A stretch of 64,000 nucleotides of DNA from Manis javanica (taxonomy: Eukaryota; Chordata; Mammalia; Pholidota; Manidae), in assembly GCF_040802235.1 (NCBI RefSeq), contig NC_133170.1:9501001-9565000 (forward strand). The letters run 5' to 3'. The notes under the pieces are model-generated. The model saw only the letters and a program-made list of their open reading frames with translations, was not told the origin of the DNA and made no database searches. The position numbers were made by a program, and so were the translations under genes. Below are positions 13,888 to 25,643 of the stretch, piece after piece. The stretch's first letter is position 1. The number at the start of each line of letters is the position of its first letter.

Positions 13888-13888
13888 G
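13851..13888. repeat. (TTA)n microsatellite
   Basis: Uninterrupted ATT/TTA trinucleotide run of about twelve units, then a G-rich break. Confidence 0.93.
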
Positions 13889-14399
13889 CGGTTGCTTTTA
13901 CTCAGTCAATTTTAGTTGAGCTCCACCCACACATTTCCACTTAGATCTTCCATTTGTGATCACTTTCTGTGTGCTCAAATGAACTTTCTGGAATTTCTGC
14001 TGATAGCAAACTTTCAGTTTAACTTGCCTTTGCTCCATTCTCTTCCGTCTCTTCCTTTAGGAACTTTGGTTATAGATACGTTAGCTCTTCTCACCATTCC
14101 TCATGTTTTCGTAACTCTCCTTCATTTCTCTTACTCTCTCTAGGATGATGTCTGAATAATTAAGTTTATTTTCTAGTTCCAATCTCTCTTCAGCTATGTC
14201 CAATCTGCAGTTAGACCTGTCCAGAATTAGGTTCAAACCTGATTCTTCTTCTCAAGTCCTATTTCACTAAGGTGCACCACTGTTTGCCCAGACACGAAAT
14301 TTCAGGGCCAGTATTAACTTAATTCTCTCACACTGTACATTTGGCCAATTACCGCATTTTGCCAATCTTTCTTATCCATTAGGTCTTCTTTACTGGTGT

Positions 14400-14930
14400 T
14401 GTCACAGTAATTCAAGCCTAATTCAAGCCTCCTTTCCATTTGCTGGACGCCATCACTAGCCTTTCCTGTCTCCAACCCCCGTCCCACAGTCCATTCTATA
14501 CATCACAAATGAAGTAGTCTTCTAGAGACACTCCTGCAATCCCTTAATTCTTCTGCTCAGAAACCTTCAAGGCTGTCTGCTCCCATGGGAATGGCTGTGT
14601 TAACAGAACACCCAAGGCCCCCAGGAAATGCGGAAATCCAGCCTGAGCTGAAGTGGACATTGCCTGACCTCACACACGGGAATTCTTCCGTCTCTGACAT
14701 GCTTCCCCCTGATCTTTTACCGCTTTCTTCTCCCTTTTATGCGTGCAGAAGTAGTCCTCTTCCTCTGGGGCTCTGTTGAAACCACTCCCATTTATGAAGC
14801 CCTTCCAACTGCCTTCATTTTCTCCCTTCTTTGCCCTTAGTATACTTTTCACTCTTTCATATAATATTTACGTGCATTGTCTCCCTTACTATAAGTTTCT
14901 TGAAGGCAAAATAACATGTCATTCATGTTT
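14400..14930 (+). mobile_element. L2-like LINE fragment
   Basis: A pyrimidine-rich stretch with 'cagaaaccttcaaggctgtc', then 'ataagtttcttgaaggcaaa' and 'catgtcattcatg', resembles the 3' half of L2. Strongly diverged; family call is moderate. Confidence 0.5.
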
Positions 14931-15266
14931 TTATTCTTCCATTCCCACTTGTACACACACACTAGAAATGTTGTGGGATTATAGTCAAAATGTTCATAAA
15001 GCATCCTTCTAAAGGAAAGTATAGAGATACTTCATGATTTCATAGTTGGAAAAGTTTTGTTTAAAACATCAACTGACATGTGATATAAGAATGTGGGTGC
15101 ATGGGACAAGAAACTATTCTACAAAAATTAACTGGGTACACTGGTGGTACCAGAAACTTAAAAACAGCATACATGGACCCATGATATTTAAATTATTAAT
15201 GTACAATGTATTTGCACTCCACTTGCAGCATTACTGCTTATTTAACTTGACTAGTGTTTACTATAC

Positions 15267-15411
15267 CTGGTTTCTCTCTCTTCATGCTGTAAAATTAGGT
15301 TGCTGTAAAAATTCTCCAACGTGAGCTTGGCCACAGTGACTCTTTCCCGGGTATGGTTGCTCATAGGAAAGGTGGCTGCAGTCCCTGCCGTCATTGCCAT
15401 AGTAACAGAAG
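15267..15411 (-). CDS. STK38L: STK38L exon 2: start codon and N-terminal regulatory region
   Basis: Acceptor TTGTTTCAG|CTTCTG, 11 untranslated bases, then ATG at 15400-15398 in a strong context (A at -3, G at +4); donor AG|GTATAG after 15267. It encodes residues 1-44 and two bases of codon 45. A second in-frame ATG is codon 3; codon 1 is chosen because NDR kinases begin MAMT. The segment belongs to the N-terminal region that binds MOB proteins. It keeps K25, Y32, R42 and R45, the equivalents of NDR1 residues reported as important for MOB1 binding. Residues 8-9 are Ala-Ala where I recall Thr-Thr in human. The next exon lies 3.6 kb downstream. Confidence 0.96.
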
Positions 15412-17619
15412 CTGAAACAACATATCAACACAAATTACTCTGGAGAAATAAACTTTCTATCCCTGTAACAAACACTGGAAATTATTTCATTTCTAGCAGG
15501 CAAAATTCTACCCTAACACATTAGAAGTCTTTCACATTATAAATAATACAATGCTAGTAAATTGAGAGAAAGTTGTACTATTCCCAAAGCAAGAGAAATG
15601 AACTCTGTGTGGCAACACACGGTGAAAACAGTAAAGAGGCACCAATGGCTGTCCACACTATAGGAACATATTTATATACAGAAGGTTGTATTCAATAAGC
15701 ATTCAAAACAAGAAAGGTTCTATTTTGTTGTTTTACTGATTACTAAATAAGATCTGTAAGATTTTGTGAATATTTGTGTCCACAATAAATTTAAGTCCCC
15801 TAAGAGATAATGTAGTTTTAGTTAAATAGTAAGTAGCTTCTGCCATGTAAATTCTACAAAACGTGATGTGCTGCATCAAGTATGCACACAAGCATCTTCT
15901 AAAGCAATGCTTATGACTATGTTGTAGAAAACTACTTTTAGAAACAAGGTCCTTTAGAAGGAGTCCCTGGCTGCCCTGTTTCATCCTGAATTCTATGTCA
16001 TTTCAGATAGTACAATAACAAAGTCTAGTATACTTCCACAGGCTATGAGGTCCATTTCACTTTCAAATGACAATTAAATGCCTGTAGGAAGCAGGAAGGA
16101 GACACAAATGTATGAACCGAGCCAGGTGATAAAAGGGAAATTCTGTGGCCTTAACATGACAGAGTGTATCTACTTAAAGCCATTCAAGTGCCAGCTTTTA
16201 AAAGCCACTGGGCTAGCCTAAGTACTAGGTTGAAGAAGATAACTGGGACAATTAGACAAGATAAGGAAGGTACCAGCATGGCTGCTTCACAGGGGAACAG
16301 ACTCCGGTGGGTGCCACAGGTGGGCACTGACCCCGTGAGTTCTGCCTGCCACAGCCTACATCTGGGCCAAAAAGCCAGCATGATTCTATCATCTGGATGG
16401 GGGTCAAACAGACCCCCCGAGAGAAGATCCAGATTGCCCGAGGGAGAGCCCAACGGTGCATTCTTAGCTAAAAGTATTCCCCAAACCTGACACCTACTCC
16501 CCAACACCCTCCTTTTCTTAATTCCATGAAGATACAGACCCTTGTATGTGGACCTGAGCTGGACTAGACTCCAGGGATAATGGAATGAACAACAAAAAAA
16601 CCTTTCTTGCTCTTCAGCGTCAAGCAAGTAAAGTACAGGTTTAAGGTAAACATTTAACTGGCAAATTCCCAGTCTGACTGTTATCTTAGTGGGTTTATAC
16701 ATCAACATACTCAATGAGCCTCTACCTTAATGTCTAAAATGGAATCTGTTCTTTTAGCATTATAAGCTTGTTCCTTTGCTGACTACTCTAAATTTTTTTA
16801 TAACGAGAAGCTGATCACTTCACTTGTTAAAATCATCCGTGTGTCTTCACTACCAACAGCAAGTCAAATTAGCTTAGCCTGATAAAGACAACTTACACAC
16901 ACTGAGTGCTGGTATGTATCAGGAATTTGGTGGTGTTTTATTTACCGAGTTCTCCCTTTTCTCTCCCGCGGAGTTGACAGTGGCACTCCCTAGGCATGAC
17001 TGCATTTCGTCCTCACAGCATCCCTAGAAAGAACTGAGGCTTACAAGAGCCACACCTGCAGTGAGCTGTGGATCAGGAGTTCGCAGTCCAAGTGCTGCCT
17101 CCAACCTGCCTTCCCAGCCTGGGCGGCATCCCTTCCTCACCGCTCACTCTTCTCCCAACCCACGTGGTTGGTCTGTCACGCCTCAAGCTCTCGCATGACC
17201 TATCCCCGAATCAGTCAGGTCCTGCCCTCTCTTTGCAAGAATCCTACTGATCCTTCAAGGCCTAGTTTGGCTAAACTCTCACTGTGGGGGCTTCTCTAAC
17301 ACTCCCTACCAGAAGAGAACTAACAGTCAGTGTGCGTGCGTGCGTGTTTGCCAGCACGTGTACCCTTAGGTCTCTGGTACTGGTCCCATCATTCCACTTG
17401 TCTTTCCCACTAAACTAGGAATGCCACGGAGCAAGTACTTGTCCTGATTCATTTGTGAGTTGTGAGTGTGCACAACAATTACACTGTATCTGATGCACAG
17501 TACGAATTAATGATTGAGTCAACCTATCAAATGGTGCTGTGCATTTAGTACTGGCCGTTTAGTAAGAGTTGAAAGATGGGCAACAAGTAAAGTATTCTAA
17601 AGGCTGGCTAATAAACAGC

Positions 17620-17840
17620 TATGGAATAAGAAATTACTGAACCTAGGAGTCAGAAATGTAGAGACAGAATCCAGCCTCTGCAGGTCAATCGTATGGCCTT
17701 ATTCAAATCACCACAACACGCCGAAGTCACTCTGCTTCCAGACGGGGATTATTGCTCGGCCTAGTTCGCCGGTGTAATCTAAAGCCATCTGAGATAATAC
17801 ACAATGAAGCCACAGTGGCTTATACAAATGTAAGACACTA
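17620..17840 (+). mobile_element. Degraded MIR SINE
   Basis: Order of phrases 'agaatccagcctctgcaggt', 'ggccttattcaaatcac', 'gacggggattattgctc', 'ctgagataatacacaatg' follows the MIR consensus, at high divergence. Confidence 0.45.
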
Positions 17841-19619
17841 TTTTAGGCACCTAGCTTAATTTTTTTAATGTATTAAATGCTTTAATGAGTATTGTTTTTA
17901 AAAAAATAAATATTAAAAATAAATGAAACAAGAGTTATCATGCCAAATGATTCTTAAGCACTAAGCTGACCTCTTGGGATGCTATTTAAGGCAAGGCTGC
18001 CAAACCATTTTTGGAAATCTCAGAATCATTGGCTTCATGTTCTGTGTTTCAGAACCAGATGCATCAAAGTCAAAGAAGGAAAGCGGAACAAGAATATGGC
18101 ATATGGCAGACATCTCAAATCATGTTTGTTGACTGGGATTTGGGGATGGGGCAAGGGCAGGAGGTGGGGTGGGAGGCCCTGGAGGGGATGGACCAGAACT
18201 TGAGGAATTGAAATAAATTTAGGAAATCTAGATTACACTAACTTAAACAAGCTTCTTATTGCAACACTTCCCAGCATCATATCAGGCTATCTGCATCCCA
18301 AACCCCCAAAAGGGGGGTAGGTATACAATTTGCAGTAGCATTCTAGGGAGCTTCCGTTAGGCATGTAAAATTTAAGTTTATAGATAATTCTCTTCCAACA
18401 CTAGAAAAAAGTACCTGTTACTTCTTTTCAACAAACATTTAGGGAAAAAAAGACAAGAACTCAGATGCTCCAACAAGAGCAGTACCTTAGAATAGATTTT
18501 AGAGTGCTTCGTGATTTGTCCAGAAGATCTGCAGCTGAGAGAGAATTTCAAATTGGTCTGCCCATGCCCAGGAGGAGAAAAGGTCAAGACCCAAGTATAG
18601 TTGTCCAAGGCCTGTATTTTCCTTTCAAAAAGTAAATGGTGAAAAACAAAATCTTTTATAATTCCTCTTGAAAAAAGCACAAAGTAGTAACAATAAGTAA
18701 TGCCCGTAGAAGTCAGAAAAAAAGATGTGTGATGAGTGCAGAGGGCAGCCTGGGAGGGCAGCCGACTGGCTGCCAAGCGGCTGCTAGAACAGGCTGCCCT
18801 GCTCCCGCCTGCCGGTGGGCAAGGTCTGGCCTTCAAGTGCCAGTGGCCCAGGGCAGTCAAATTCTGGAAGCCACTTTATCCTAACAAAGTCCACAAGGGA
18901 CTGATATATAAGACATAATAGCAATTGACTGATTTACCCAATAAACTGAGTAATAAGAAACAGTGCCTCCCCCATCCTTGCAGGCAAGTCAGGTGCAAAG
19001 CCTTAATTGGGATCAGAAGGCTGCTTGGTGAGCCTGGCATCAAAACAAGGAGCACTGCTATTCAGTTTAACTGTTTAATGGCATCAGGACCTGGCGGAAC
19101 CTTTAAAGTAAGTGAATAAAGACTGGTTGATACCTTGCCCAGAGCACCTCTGCCCACTTTAAAGCAGCTGGAGGCGGACGGGACTGAACTCTGCTGCCTG
19201 GGCTTTCCCAGAACGAGGCAAACCTGGGGGGCTAGAGGTGCAAAGAAATATCACTGAGCAAAACTTTCGGGGAAGTTTTTGTGAAACATAAAAAATTGTT
19301 AGGGAATTCGAAACAATTCTAAATATAAATTGTTTGCATTAACAGTACAGAAATAAATATGAAGTTGGGTAAAAAAAAGGAATAAACAGAAGACAGATTT
19401 CTCTCATCATAAGATGTAACCAATTTAACTCCAAAACCCAGAAGTGGATATCAAGTAATGAAAAATAACTTCCAGAAATATATATATAATGTAATCATGA
19501 TTACTGCTATTTAATCTGAAACTGATAATTTAATCATGACTCTTTCCATTCTAGTTACACATACATGTAAGTTTATGTATAAACTTTATATTTTGCTTAA
19601 AAACCAAATCAGAGCAAAT

Positions 19620-19700
19620 CCTGTGTCTATTCATCTTTGTGACTCAAGTATTACAGCACCTGGCAAAGTCCTAAGCACACAGTAGGCATCCTGTAAACGA
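19620..19700 (+). mobile_element. L2 3'-end remnant
   Basis: 'acagcacctggcaaagtcct' followed by 'acagtaggcatcctgtaaa' matches the L2 terminal motif (cagtgcctggcacatagtagg). Confidence 0.55.
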
Positions 19701-20769
19701 TGGTTAGTAACAACTCAAATCTAGTAGATTTTAAATTACATGTTTCATATACACTAATCTCCTTTGTGTTGAAAACTACAGACTCCTTCAGTGTTATGTC
19801 AGTCTTCAGAAACAAATCCTTCTTGAGAGATACAATTGCAGAAAAGCCAAAGAGCCCACCCTTACTCTCCAGTAAGTATCTTTTAGAGATGAGCTTTAAA
19901 ATTAAGAAAAAATTATTTCCTTCTAACCAGACAAAAATAAGCTTTAAAAATTTCAAATTAACCAGAACTAACAACAGGAGTCACCAAATTATTACAAAGA
20001 ATGATCTAGATGACTGGCACCTATTATATTGCAAATGTATTCCTCTAAAGAATTTAACACTATTCTTTGTCGTTCATTAAAGCCCTTTCTTTAGCCAGAA
20101 AAAGAGAACAGGATAGAATTTGCAAGTCTAGAATTCCTGGACTGATAAAAACAACACTAGGTTCCCTTGAATTTCCTGCTCACATGTCTTCTCCAGACTC
20201 CCCTATTCATTAATGGAGACACTACCAATAGTTGAGTCCAACATTCTTTCTTTATCAAGCCTGGGGAAAGGAGATAACAAATCTGGCACTGAGAACATCT
20301 ATAAATAGAGGTAGTGTCTCCAACCATTTACCATCAAACTTCTAAAGAAGGAAAACAGAATTGCTTTCACTGACTGGTGAAACACACTATTTAACTGGTG
20401 ATTTCACCTTTGTTTTCACATACTATTTATCAGAGGGAAGAGAATCCTTAATGCCACTGTATTGCCTTGGAGTAAAAGTCCTAAATTCATCATCAACTGC
20501 AGCCGTAATGCCCTGGGCTATAACAGGTCCTCAGGTTGGATAGGCAGGTGCTGGGTCCCTAACGATAAAGCAGCCACAGCTTCTTTCTTTACAAGGTACA
20601 ATCCAAACAGCAAGAAATTCACAATTATGTAGGAGTGTAAGTCCCAGACTAACTTTTTTATTATTTCCAACCAATATTACCACAGACATATACTATGTGC
20701 CAGCTCTGCACAAAGCAGTAAGAATACAAAGATTAATGAAATAGTCCCTGCACTTAGGGGTTCATAACC

Positions 20770-21110
20770 TTATGGGAACACAAAGGGAGAAGTCAGCTCT
20801 CCCAGGGGAAGTGCAGTTAAAGGTTCAAGAGAGGTGGAGATGCTTGAACTGCGTCTTGGGATGGCTGGGAAAGTAGGAGTTCGCCATTCAGCTGGACAGG
20901 GCAGAGGAGGGAGGGGCGTGCGGGCACATGTGGGTGTAGAGGATGGCCTGAGGCCATGTGGTGAAACAGTAAAAGATGAAGGTGAGAAGACAGGACTAAC
21001 AATAAAACACCTTTTCTGCCACACTAAAAAATATCCAGAGCCTCACTGGGAGTCATTCAAGGCTTTTAAGTGAAGAACAGACAACACGTAACCTTTATCT
21101 AGTGCCTACC
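20770..21110 (+). repeat. Ancient purine-rich repeat, second copy
   Basis: Similar in order and content to 10480-11130: 'gctgggaaagtaggagttcg', 'agaggatggcctgaggcca', 'ggagtcattcaaggctttta', 'gtgaagaacag'. Ancient and non-coding. Confidence 0.4.
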
Positions 21111-21284
21111 CACTACCAAGAACTCTTCTAAGAATGTTACATATTTTAATGCATTTAAACCTCCTGACAGCCCCTAAAATCTTATCTGACTGCATCTTGG
21201 ATAGATTATGACAGTGTAGGGAGGGTGGCAAAAGGCTGGAGGAGATCAGAATGGAAGAGGGCAAATCAGTTTGGGGGCTCAATT

Positions 21285-21590
21285 ATAATCAGGGGTTACA
21301 ACCTGGTAGCCTGCAGCCATGTTTTTTGTTTTTGGCTTGCACCGATTTAGAATTGGAAGATTTCATATAAAAAATCCAGATTCCTGGTTCCTCTTTAAAA
21401 ATCAGGTCTGTCAAATAGGAGCCCACACTCCCCCCTGGAGACGGACCGCTGGACCAGAGAGGCAGCAGCCCCCTTGCAGCACAGCATCCGCCCAGAGCCT
21501 ACGCCTCTGCTGCCTCGGGCCCAGCTTCCTCCACCTGCCTGCTTTCGGCTACCGTTTGAGATTACAATTCTTGGTTTATTACAGAATAAT
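21285..21590 (+). repeat. Unidentified dispersed repeat, copy 2
   Basis: Starts 'caggggttacaacctggtag' with 'ttttggcttgcaccgattta', recalling 5651-5950. The tail is GC-rich (CCCAGAGCCTACGCCTCTGC region). A 113-codon open frame spans it but has no recognisable protein features. Confidence 0.35.
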
Positions 21591-21924
21591 GAGGGCCTTA
21601 TTTAAGAGAGTGGTGGAGGAGATTAAAAGAAGGGCTCAGATGCTCAGCAGGAAAGACTGAAGAGCATAATTATCTCTGGGTTTCAGACTTGGATGTCTAG
21701 GTGGGTGGTGATGGCATCAGTGAGAAGAGGAAGGCGAGGAAGAGCCAACTCGGCGAGGAAAGGAAGTTCAAGGCCAATCCTGAGTTTTTTAACCATACTC
21801 AGGATCTGCACCAAGAAGTGGAGATAATACACGCCAACCTCAGAGGGCCTCTGTGAAGCCTCAGTGATGGCAGAGCACCGCGATGAATGAATGGCCAGCT
21901 TGCCTGGGGCTGATTTTTGGCCGA

Positions 21925-22140
21925 GACACTTGCTGTGTGACTTTAGGCAAACTACTTAAACTTTCTGTGCTTCAGTTTCCTGCTGATTAAAATAAAGATA
22001 ACAATGGCCATCATGCATACACGCTTATTATGTTTATGCAAGACTTACAAGAATTGCTAAAATGAATATCTGTGAAGGACTGACAACAGTCTGGCACAGA
22101 GAATGTCATGGAAGCATTTGATAAATCAATAAATAGGTGA
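21925..22140 (+). mobile_element. MIR SINE
   Basis: Recognised by 'ctgtgtgactttaggcaaac', 'tgtgcttcagtttcctgctg', 'ataaagataacaatgg' and a 'ggcacagagaatgtcat' 3' block, in MIR order. Confidence 0.75.
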
Positions 22141-23999
22141 GAAAATATTTTAAAACCATCTTCTGGCTCACATTAAATGTGCAAAAAATGATTAATCTTC
22201 CTACGTTCCTGCCCCATCTTCAAGCTCAGGCCTCCGTCTTGGGCCGCTGTTCCCGTAAGTTAGTTTGTAAATTTAGTCTCTAATGGATATCCCTTCTCTC
22301 TCCTAATCTTAAAACCTACTTGAGTTGACAGATTAGACCGCTTTTAATAGAAAGAGGGGAGAATTGTATCAAAAACTGCATACAGAAAGACTTGAAGGAA
22401 CAAAAAGCCCTTGGAGGAAGGCTCACTCAAGTCAGCAGTGATCTGGGGGCAGAAGACAGTGTCCCAAGGAAGAATGAACCATTTGTCTCACAAGGTGGAG
22501 CAATTCTCATGGAGACACAGAATCCAGTTTACTTATAATCTGTGGACTGTGTTTAGTGTCAAGAGCTTTCGTTTCCATTTTTAATTAGTTACCGTGACTC
22601 TCCACTGGGTGTGTGCCCTGTTCTCTAGTTCAGAAGAGCAGACTCAGACAGTTGTCTTTGCTTTTCTTGTGATTCAAAAGTCTGGTGCTGGTGGTGCAGT
22701 GGTGCTCAAGTTCATGTTATTAAATTGGAAAAATTCTTGTTTTCAGAACTGTTTTACAAAGAGACATGTTCTCTGCTGACCAAAATGTAGTTCAGTGGAT
22801 GCACTCCCAGGAGCTTATCCGGCTATAGTAACAGGGCAGACCACTCTGTTGATGAGTATGTTGATACAAGTAATTATTAAAATTCCCTCTGAACATTATA
22901 TTTTTTAACTTGCCATGGAGAAAGGGAAGTGTTTATGAATCAGATGTGAACAATTAGCAGTTAAATATGCTAAACAAAGCAGTAATTTTATCTAAACACT
23001 GGCCTGTTTACGAAGCGTAATGTTTAGGCAAGGTAGCAACCCATTTTTCTCAAAAATAATCAGAAAGAAGCCATCTATTCTTATAACATAAAATTTACAT
23101 AATTGAAGTTTTCTAGTGCTGTACCCCTATTTGGCAATGCATTAGACGCTCAGCTCAATCCACAGAGTCACAATTAACTAAAGAAAAAATCCTCAGCTGA
23201 AATGCCAATTTCAGGTATTTATAACTTTGCACTACAATGGGGGAAAAAAAATACTGACTTTTAGACAGTAGTGGCACCCCTAAAAGAATTTTAAGTCAGT
23301 TTCTATTGGAGCACAAACAAGCACACACAGGAACACACACACTTTATTAGGCTAAAAAAGGAAAATAAAATCACAACTTGCAATGTGACAAGCGGGGGCC
23401 CAGAGGGAGGGAGGGCAGGAGACGTAGGACCCGAGTGGGGACTTCACGGCTCCCCCCAGAGGAGGGGCTATTCAGAGGTAAACAAAACAGCCAGAATAAC
23501 ATGGGAAAACACAAGAATCATTTTTAGACTATAAATGTAGACAATATATCTATTTCATTCATATTTTATTTATATATAGAATTTATGTATCTAGAAATTT
23601 ATAGAATTGAGGGGCATGAATTTACTAGCTGAGGGAAATTCCTGGACAGAGAGAGAATGAGAGATCACAATGACCCAGAGAATCCCAGGCTACCAGAGTC
23701 GCTCAGCCCGTGGCTCTGAACTCAGGGCCTGGAGGAGTGAGATGAACAAGAAGGTATCCGCGCACCCAAAGCAACGGTCCCTACCTTTACCTGGCCAGAC
23801 GTGCTTCCATCTACTCCCTACATATTGACAATATGAGTTTTTTGTATTTTTTACTTCTGTTATAAAATATATGGGTCAGTGAAAATATGACAAATTATTT
23901 TTTTATGACAATTTAAAGTTTAAAATTTATGCTTTCAATGTTACTTCTAAAGACAACACATTTAGAAATGGAAAAATAATCCTGTTCCCAAAAGCAGCA

Positions 24000-24740
24000 A
24001 GAAGGAACTAGAGAAGAGCGCTCATAAAATACCTAAGAATAACTAATCCAAAAAAAAAGTTGGTCTTTTTATGAGGAAATAGATAATCATAGATGGTGGA
24101 AGGAAGGGAAGAATTATTCAATTAATGGTGTTAGAACAACTGGTTATAGTCAGATATTCATTTCACTCCAAAGGGCAAATAAATTTCAAATGGTTCAAAA
24201 GTGTAAACATAAAAAGTAAGGGAAGAGGGAAAGGGGAGGGGAGGGGAGGGGAGGGGAGGGGAGGGGAGGGGAGGGGAGGGGAGGAAAGGAAAAAGGAAAT
24301 AAAAAGAAAAACTAAGCTTCAAAAAAATCACAAGATAATATACAACTATCTGATCTTTAAAACAAAAAGGACTATATTAAAAGGAAATCAACACAATATA
24401 AATAGGGCTTGGTTTATTTGGAATTTGAATTTGGAATATATATATATATATGATTAAAAGTAATTTTGGGGAAAACTGCAAATAACAGCCTTAAAAGCAA
24501 AACATTACAAGTATATATTAAAGTATATACTAAAGGAATATGTTAAAAATAACAAATTATATTTCTTAAAATATTCGTAAAGCTCATAACACAGCTTTTT
24601 AAATGTTCAAGTTGTAAAGGGAGACAATAAAGACCCTAATAAAAAATGGATAATACTGATTGACAATATATAAATAAAAATAGCTAACAAACATTTTTTA
24701 AATGTTCAGTTTTACCAGTACATCGAAGACATGGAAACTT
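24000..24740 (+). mobile_element. Old L1 ORF2 fragment, plus strand
   Basis: Plus-strand phrases 'caattaatggtgttagaaca', 'gggcaaataaatttcaaatg' and 'aataaaaatagctaacaaac' follow the C-terminal part of L1 ORF2. The fragment is interrupted by the (GGGGA)n tract. Orientation is opposite to STK38L. Confidence 0.65.
24220..24292 (+). repeat. (GGGGA)n pentanucleotide repeat
   Basis: About eleven tandem GGGGA units inside a purine-only stretch, flanked by AAAGG/GAAAG-like sequence. Four or more G4 runs separated by single A make a strong G-quadruplex prediction on the plus strand, which is the non-template strand for plus-strand transcription and the template for STK38L. Confidence 0.95.
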
Positions 24741-25324
24741 TAAAATAATCCAGTATGTTCCCCATAAGAAAGTAGCCTTAATTTAGGAGAAAACACTCCT
24801 GGTAAAGTCTATCATGAGCCGCCTTTCTCATATACCACCTGTGCTTGTTTCCCCCCCACCCCCACAGCTTTATAGAGATAAAGAGCTTAAGCTATACATT
24901 CATAGTGAAACGGTTACCACAGAAGGTTAGTTAACACCCATCACCTCATATACAATTACAATTATTTTGTGTGGTGAGAATTTTTCAGATTTACTCTATC
25001 AACTTTCAAATATACAATACAGTATTGTTAACTACAGTCACTATGCTGTACATTACACTCCTAGAACTTAAAACTAGAAGTTTGTACACTTTGACCACCT
25101 TCACCCACTCCCCGAGATACCCCCTCCCTCTCCTGGCCTGTGGTGACCACCAGTCTGCTCTGTTTCTGTGAGTTTGATTTTTGTAGATTCTACATGTAAG
25201 TAAGACCATACAGTATTTTTCTTTCTTTGACTTACTTCACTTAGCAAGATACCCCCAAGATCCATCCTTGCAAATGACAGGACTTCCTTCTTTTTTATGG
25301 CTGATTAATATTCCATTATACATA

Positions 25325-25643
25325 CAGTTGACCCTTGAACAACACAGATTTGAATTGCACAGGTCCATTTATATGTGGATTATTTTCAATAAATACTGTA
25401 TTGTACTGTACATGTATTTTCTCTTCACTGTAATTTTCTTAATAACTCTTTTCTCTAGCTTACTTTACTGCAAGAATACAGTATATAATACATGTTACAT
25501 AAAAATGCATTACTCAATTGTGTATTATTGGTAAGGTTTCTGATCAATAGTAAGCTATTAGTAGTTACGTTTTTGGGGAGTCAAGAGTTGTATATGGATT
25601 TTTAACTGCACAGGGATCACTCCCCTAACTCCTACATCAACTG
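25325..25643 (+). mobile_element. Tigger/pogo-type MITE nested in L1
   Basis: 319 bases beginning CAGTTGACCCTTGAACAACA and ending ATCAACTG, short inverted termini, flanked on both sides by TA, the target duplication of Tc1/mariner-superfamily transposons. It interrupts L1 3'-UTR text: 'tgattaatattccattatac' before it continues as 'ccacattttctttattcacc' after it. Too short for a transposase, so non-autonomous. Confidence 0.88.

Larger units (their letters stand above)
11654..15266 (-). other. STK38L: STK38L intron 2
   Basis: 3.6 kb intron with simple repeats (AT)n at 13415-13460 and (TTA)n at 13851-13888 and an L2-like pyrimidine-rich stretch at about 14400-14930. Nothing else recognised. Confidence 0.85.
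15412..24000 (-). other. STK38L: STK38L intron 1, 3' segment
   Basis: Intronic DNA with scattered old repeats: degraded MIR at about 16900-17090, L2-like sequence at about 17090-17510, degraded MIR at about 17620-17840, an L2 3' end at about 19620-19700, a purine-rich repeat at about 20770-21110, an unnamed repeat at 21285-21590 and a MIR at about 21925-22140. A GC-rich patch at 18720-18860 and the stretch 22.2-24.0 kb show no recognised element. Confidence 0.8.

Noticed and set aside
16184..16714. 176-codon minus-strand open frame in intron 1
   Set aside because: No recognisable motif, no splice-site context and no similarity I know; length is within chance expectation for 64 kb in six frames.
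18378..18860. 160-codon minus-strand open frame
   Set aside because: Composition is unlike a conserved protein and it includes a GC-rich patch; no domain or exon signals.
18979..19109. Possible antisense (plus-strand) exon with acceptor 'ccatccttgcag' and donor 'aaagtaagtg'
   Set aside because: Good splice-like ends, but no open frame, partner exons or promoter on the plus strand; too easily chance.
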